From Alphaproteobacteria bacterium (lineage in GTDB: Bacteria > Pseudomonadota > Alphaproteobacteria > ATCC43930 > CGMCC-115725), in the NCBI GenBank assembly GCA_028871055.1, contig JAGWON010000002.1, forward strand, positions 62,001 through 126,000: 64,000 nucleotides of DNA, in the 5' to 3' direction. The notes under the pieces are model-generated. The model was not told the DNA's origin, did no database searches, and worked only from the letters and a program-made list of their open reading frames with translations. Positions within the stretch are counted from its first letter, which is position 1. Each line of letters opens with the position of its first letter. Shown one piece after another: positions 62,779 to 64,000 of this stretch. Both the position numbers and the translations under genes were made by a program.

Positions 62779-64000
62779 GTGAGCGAGACATTCGACGCCG
62801 ATGTCGTCGTCGCCGGCGGCGGGCCGTGCGGCCTGATGCTGGCGAACGAGCTCGGACGGCGCGGCGTACGGACGTTGCTGCTGACCGAGAAGCCGTCGAC
62901 CACGACCTTTCCGCAGGCCAACGCGACCCAGGCGCGCACCATGGAGCATTACCGCCGCCTCGGCTTCGCGGCGAAGGTGCGCGCGCTGGGCCTGCCGCCC
63001 GATTATCCGACCGACGTCACCTATTGGACGCGCTTTGCCAAGCACGAGCTGGCGCGCTTCGCCCTGCCGGCGTCGGGCCGGGCGCAGGATCTGGCGAGAC
63101 AGCTCGGCGGCTCGTGGAGCGCGGCCGAGCTGCCGCATCGCTGCTCGCAGATCTACATCGAGCGCGTGCTGCGCGAGGAGGCGGAGAAGCATCGATCGGT
63201 ACGGCTGCAGTTCGGCTCGCGCATGACCGGCTTCACCGATCGTGGCGACCGCGTCGAAGTCGCCGCCGAGCCGGCTGCGGGCGGTGCGCCGCGCGTCGTC
63301 ACCGGCCGTTATCTCATTGCCGCCGATGGACCGCGCAGCCTCGCGCGCAAGGCGCTCGGTATCTCGTATCTCGGCGAGAGCGGCGCGGTGCGCGAATACA
63401 TGGGCGGGCCGCAGCATGCGATCCATTTTCGCTCACGTGATTTGCTGGGATGCATCGCCGGCGCCAAGGCGTGGCAATACATCAGCGTCAACCGCGACCG
63501 CCGGGGCGTGCTGCTGCCGCTCGATGGGGCGCAGAGCTTCGTCTTCCATGCCCAGCTCAAGCCCGGCGAGACCGGGCGTGAATTTAGCGACACCGAGGCG
63601 CGCGCGCTGTTCTTCGCCGCGCTCGGCGCCGAATGCGACCTGGAGATGGTCGAGCGCCGTAGCTGGACCGCGGGCTACACGCTGGTCGCCGAGCGCTTTG
63701 GCTCCGGACGCGTGTTGCTCGGCGGCGACGCGGTGCATCTGTTCACGCCGACCGGCGGCCTCGGCTACAACACCGCGGTCGAGGATGCCGTCAATCTCGG
63801 CTGGAAGCTCGCGGCGCTGGTGCACGGCTGGGGCGGTCCCGGGCTGTTCGCGAGCTACGAGGCCGAGCGCAAGCCAGTGGCGCAGCGCAACACTGCCTAT
63901 GCGCGCGGCTTCGCGGACTCGGTCGGACTCTACCAAATTCCCGACGAGTTCGAAGACGGGACGCCGGAAGGCGAAGCCGCGCGGCGCGCAGCTGGCGCCT
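62779..64000 (+). CDS. FAD-dependent aromatic monooxygenase (partial, runs off the window)
   Basis: From GTG 62779, 407 residues are visible and the frame is open at the end. N-terminal FAD-binding AGGGPCGLMLANELGRRG, and GDAVHLFTPTGGLGYNTAVE (the second flavin motif of the PheA/TfdB/MhpA class). The class hydroxylates phenolic rings with NAD(P)H and O2. It is 13 bases after iclR and probably co-transcribed, so regulation by the same effector is likely. The full length is expected to be 500-600 residues. Confidence 0.9.
   Translation, partial: MSETFDADVVVAGGGPCGLMLANELGRRGVRTLLLTEKPSTTTFPQANATQARTMEHYRRLGFAAKVRALGLPPDYPTDVTYWTRFAKHELARFALPASGRAQDLARQLGGSWSAAELPHRCSQIYIERVLREEAEKHRSVRLQFGSRMTGFTDRGDRVEVAAEPAAGGAPRVVTGRYLIAADGPRSLARKALGISYLGESGAVREYMGGPQHAIHFRSRDLLGCIAGAKAWQYISVNRDRRGVLLPLDGAQSFVFHAQLKPGETGREFSDTEARALFFAALGAECDLEMVERRSWTAGYTLVAERFGSGRVLLGGDAVHLFTPTGGLGYNTAVEDAVNLGWKLAALVHGWGGPGLFASYEAERKPVAQRNTAYARGFADSVGLYQIPDEFEDGTPEGEAARRAAGA

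Overview
The window is a high-GC alphaproteobacterial chromosome segment, most likely from a member of the Hyphomicrobiales (Rhodoplanes/Pseudolabrys/Bradyrhizobium-like). The evidence is the purC-purS-purQ-purL-bolA-grxD order, a DUF1476 ATP synthase zeta-type subunit, UbiT/U/V, an NRDE protein, a DUF2189 protein and many short palindromic intergenic repeats of the kind common in that order. No replicon-scale mobile element, CRISPR array or rRNA was seen. One tRNA gene (Leu, anticodon UAA) is present.

Layout. 0-2.5 kb: PdxA tail, a cold-shock gene, a tiny all-basic protein gene bracketed by hairpins, a DODA-type dioxygenase and a MaoC protein. 2.6-9.4 kb (minus strand): TPR protein, grxD, bolA, purL, purQ, a HemD-like protein, purS and purC, separated by at least four kinds of palindromic repeat. 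9.5-17.2 kb: a LuxR-type regulator with a truncated HTH-only paralogue on the minus strand, facing a plus-strand run of eight exported proteins. Four of these share a C-terminal PCPPP...PSG(S/P)QG tail, and two are built of near-identical tandem repeats. 17.4-18.7 kb: NRDE protein and the ATP synthase zeta-type protein. 18.9-25.2 kb: an anaerobic electron-transfer module (pseudoazurin, UbiV, UbiU, UbiT, di-haem c4-type cytochrome, a Cyc2-like fused cytochrome-porin, a small cytochrome c) with two perfect FNR boxes. Most of it is bracketed by 97-bp inverted copies of one repeat. 25.4-28 kb: purB and a beta-propeller protein. The purB ... DUF1476 ... purC order suggests one ancestral purine locus into which the secreted-protein and cytochrome blocks were placed.

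28-42 kb: a YkoP-like protein, then a four-gene catabolic operon (Gfo/Idh oxidoreductase, M24-fold enzyme, PEP-synthase-like phosphotransferase, D-2-hydroxyacid dehydrogenase) behind a perfect palindrome. These are followed by a DUF2189 membrane protein, a polytopic GT-C-like protein convergent with a HAD-UbiA fusion, radC, a PAS protein, a cyclase-family hydrolase and a phospholipase-D lipoprotein. 42-47.2 kb: map plus a second island of small exported proteins, including three tandem paralogues and two Cys-rich proteins. 47.3-56.4 kb: CinA-type protein, tRNA-Leu, a histone-like Lys/Ala/Pro-rich protein, an acyl-CoA synthetase, CtpA with a coupled cupin, and a fused indolepyruvate ferredoxin oxidoreductase.

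56.7-64 kb: a Gly-rich exported repeat protein, then a minus-strand operon of three short MetE-like methyltransferases with an orphan ABC substrate-binding protein. This operon is divergent, across an AT-rich control region, from an IclR regulator and a flavin monooxygenase that runs off the window. The least described parts are the LuxR/PSGSQG exported-protein cluster, the FNR-controlled cytochrome-porin module and the MetE-like/monooxygenase cluster. Functions given for these are inferences from domain content and context.
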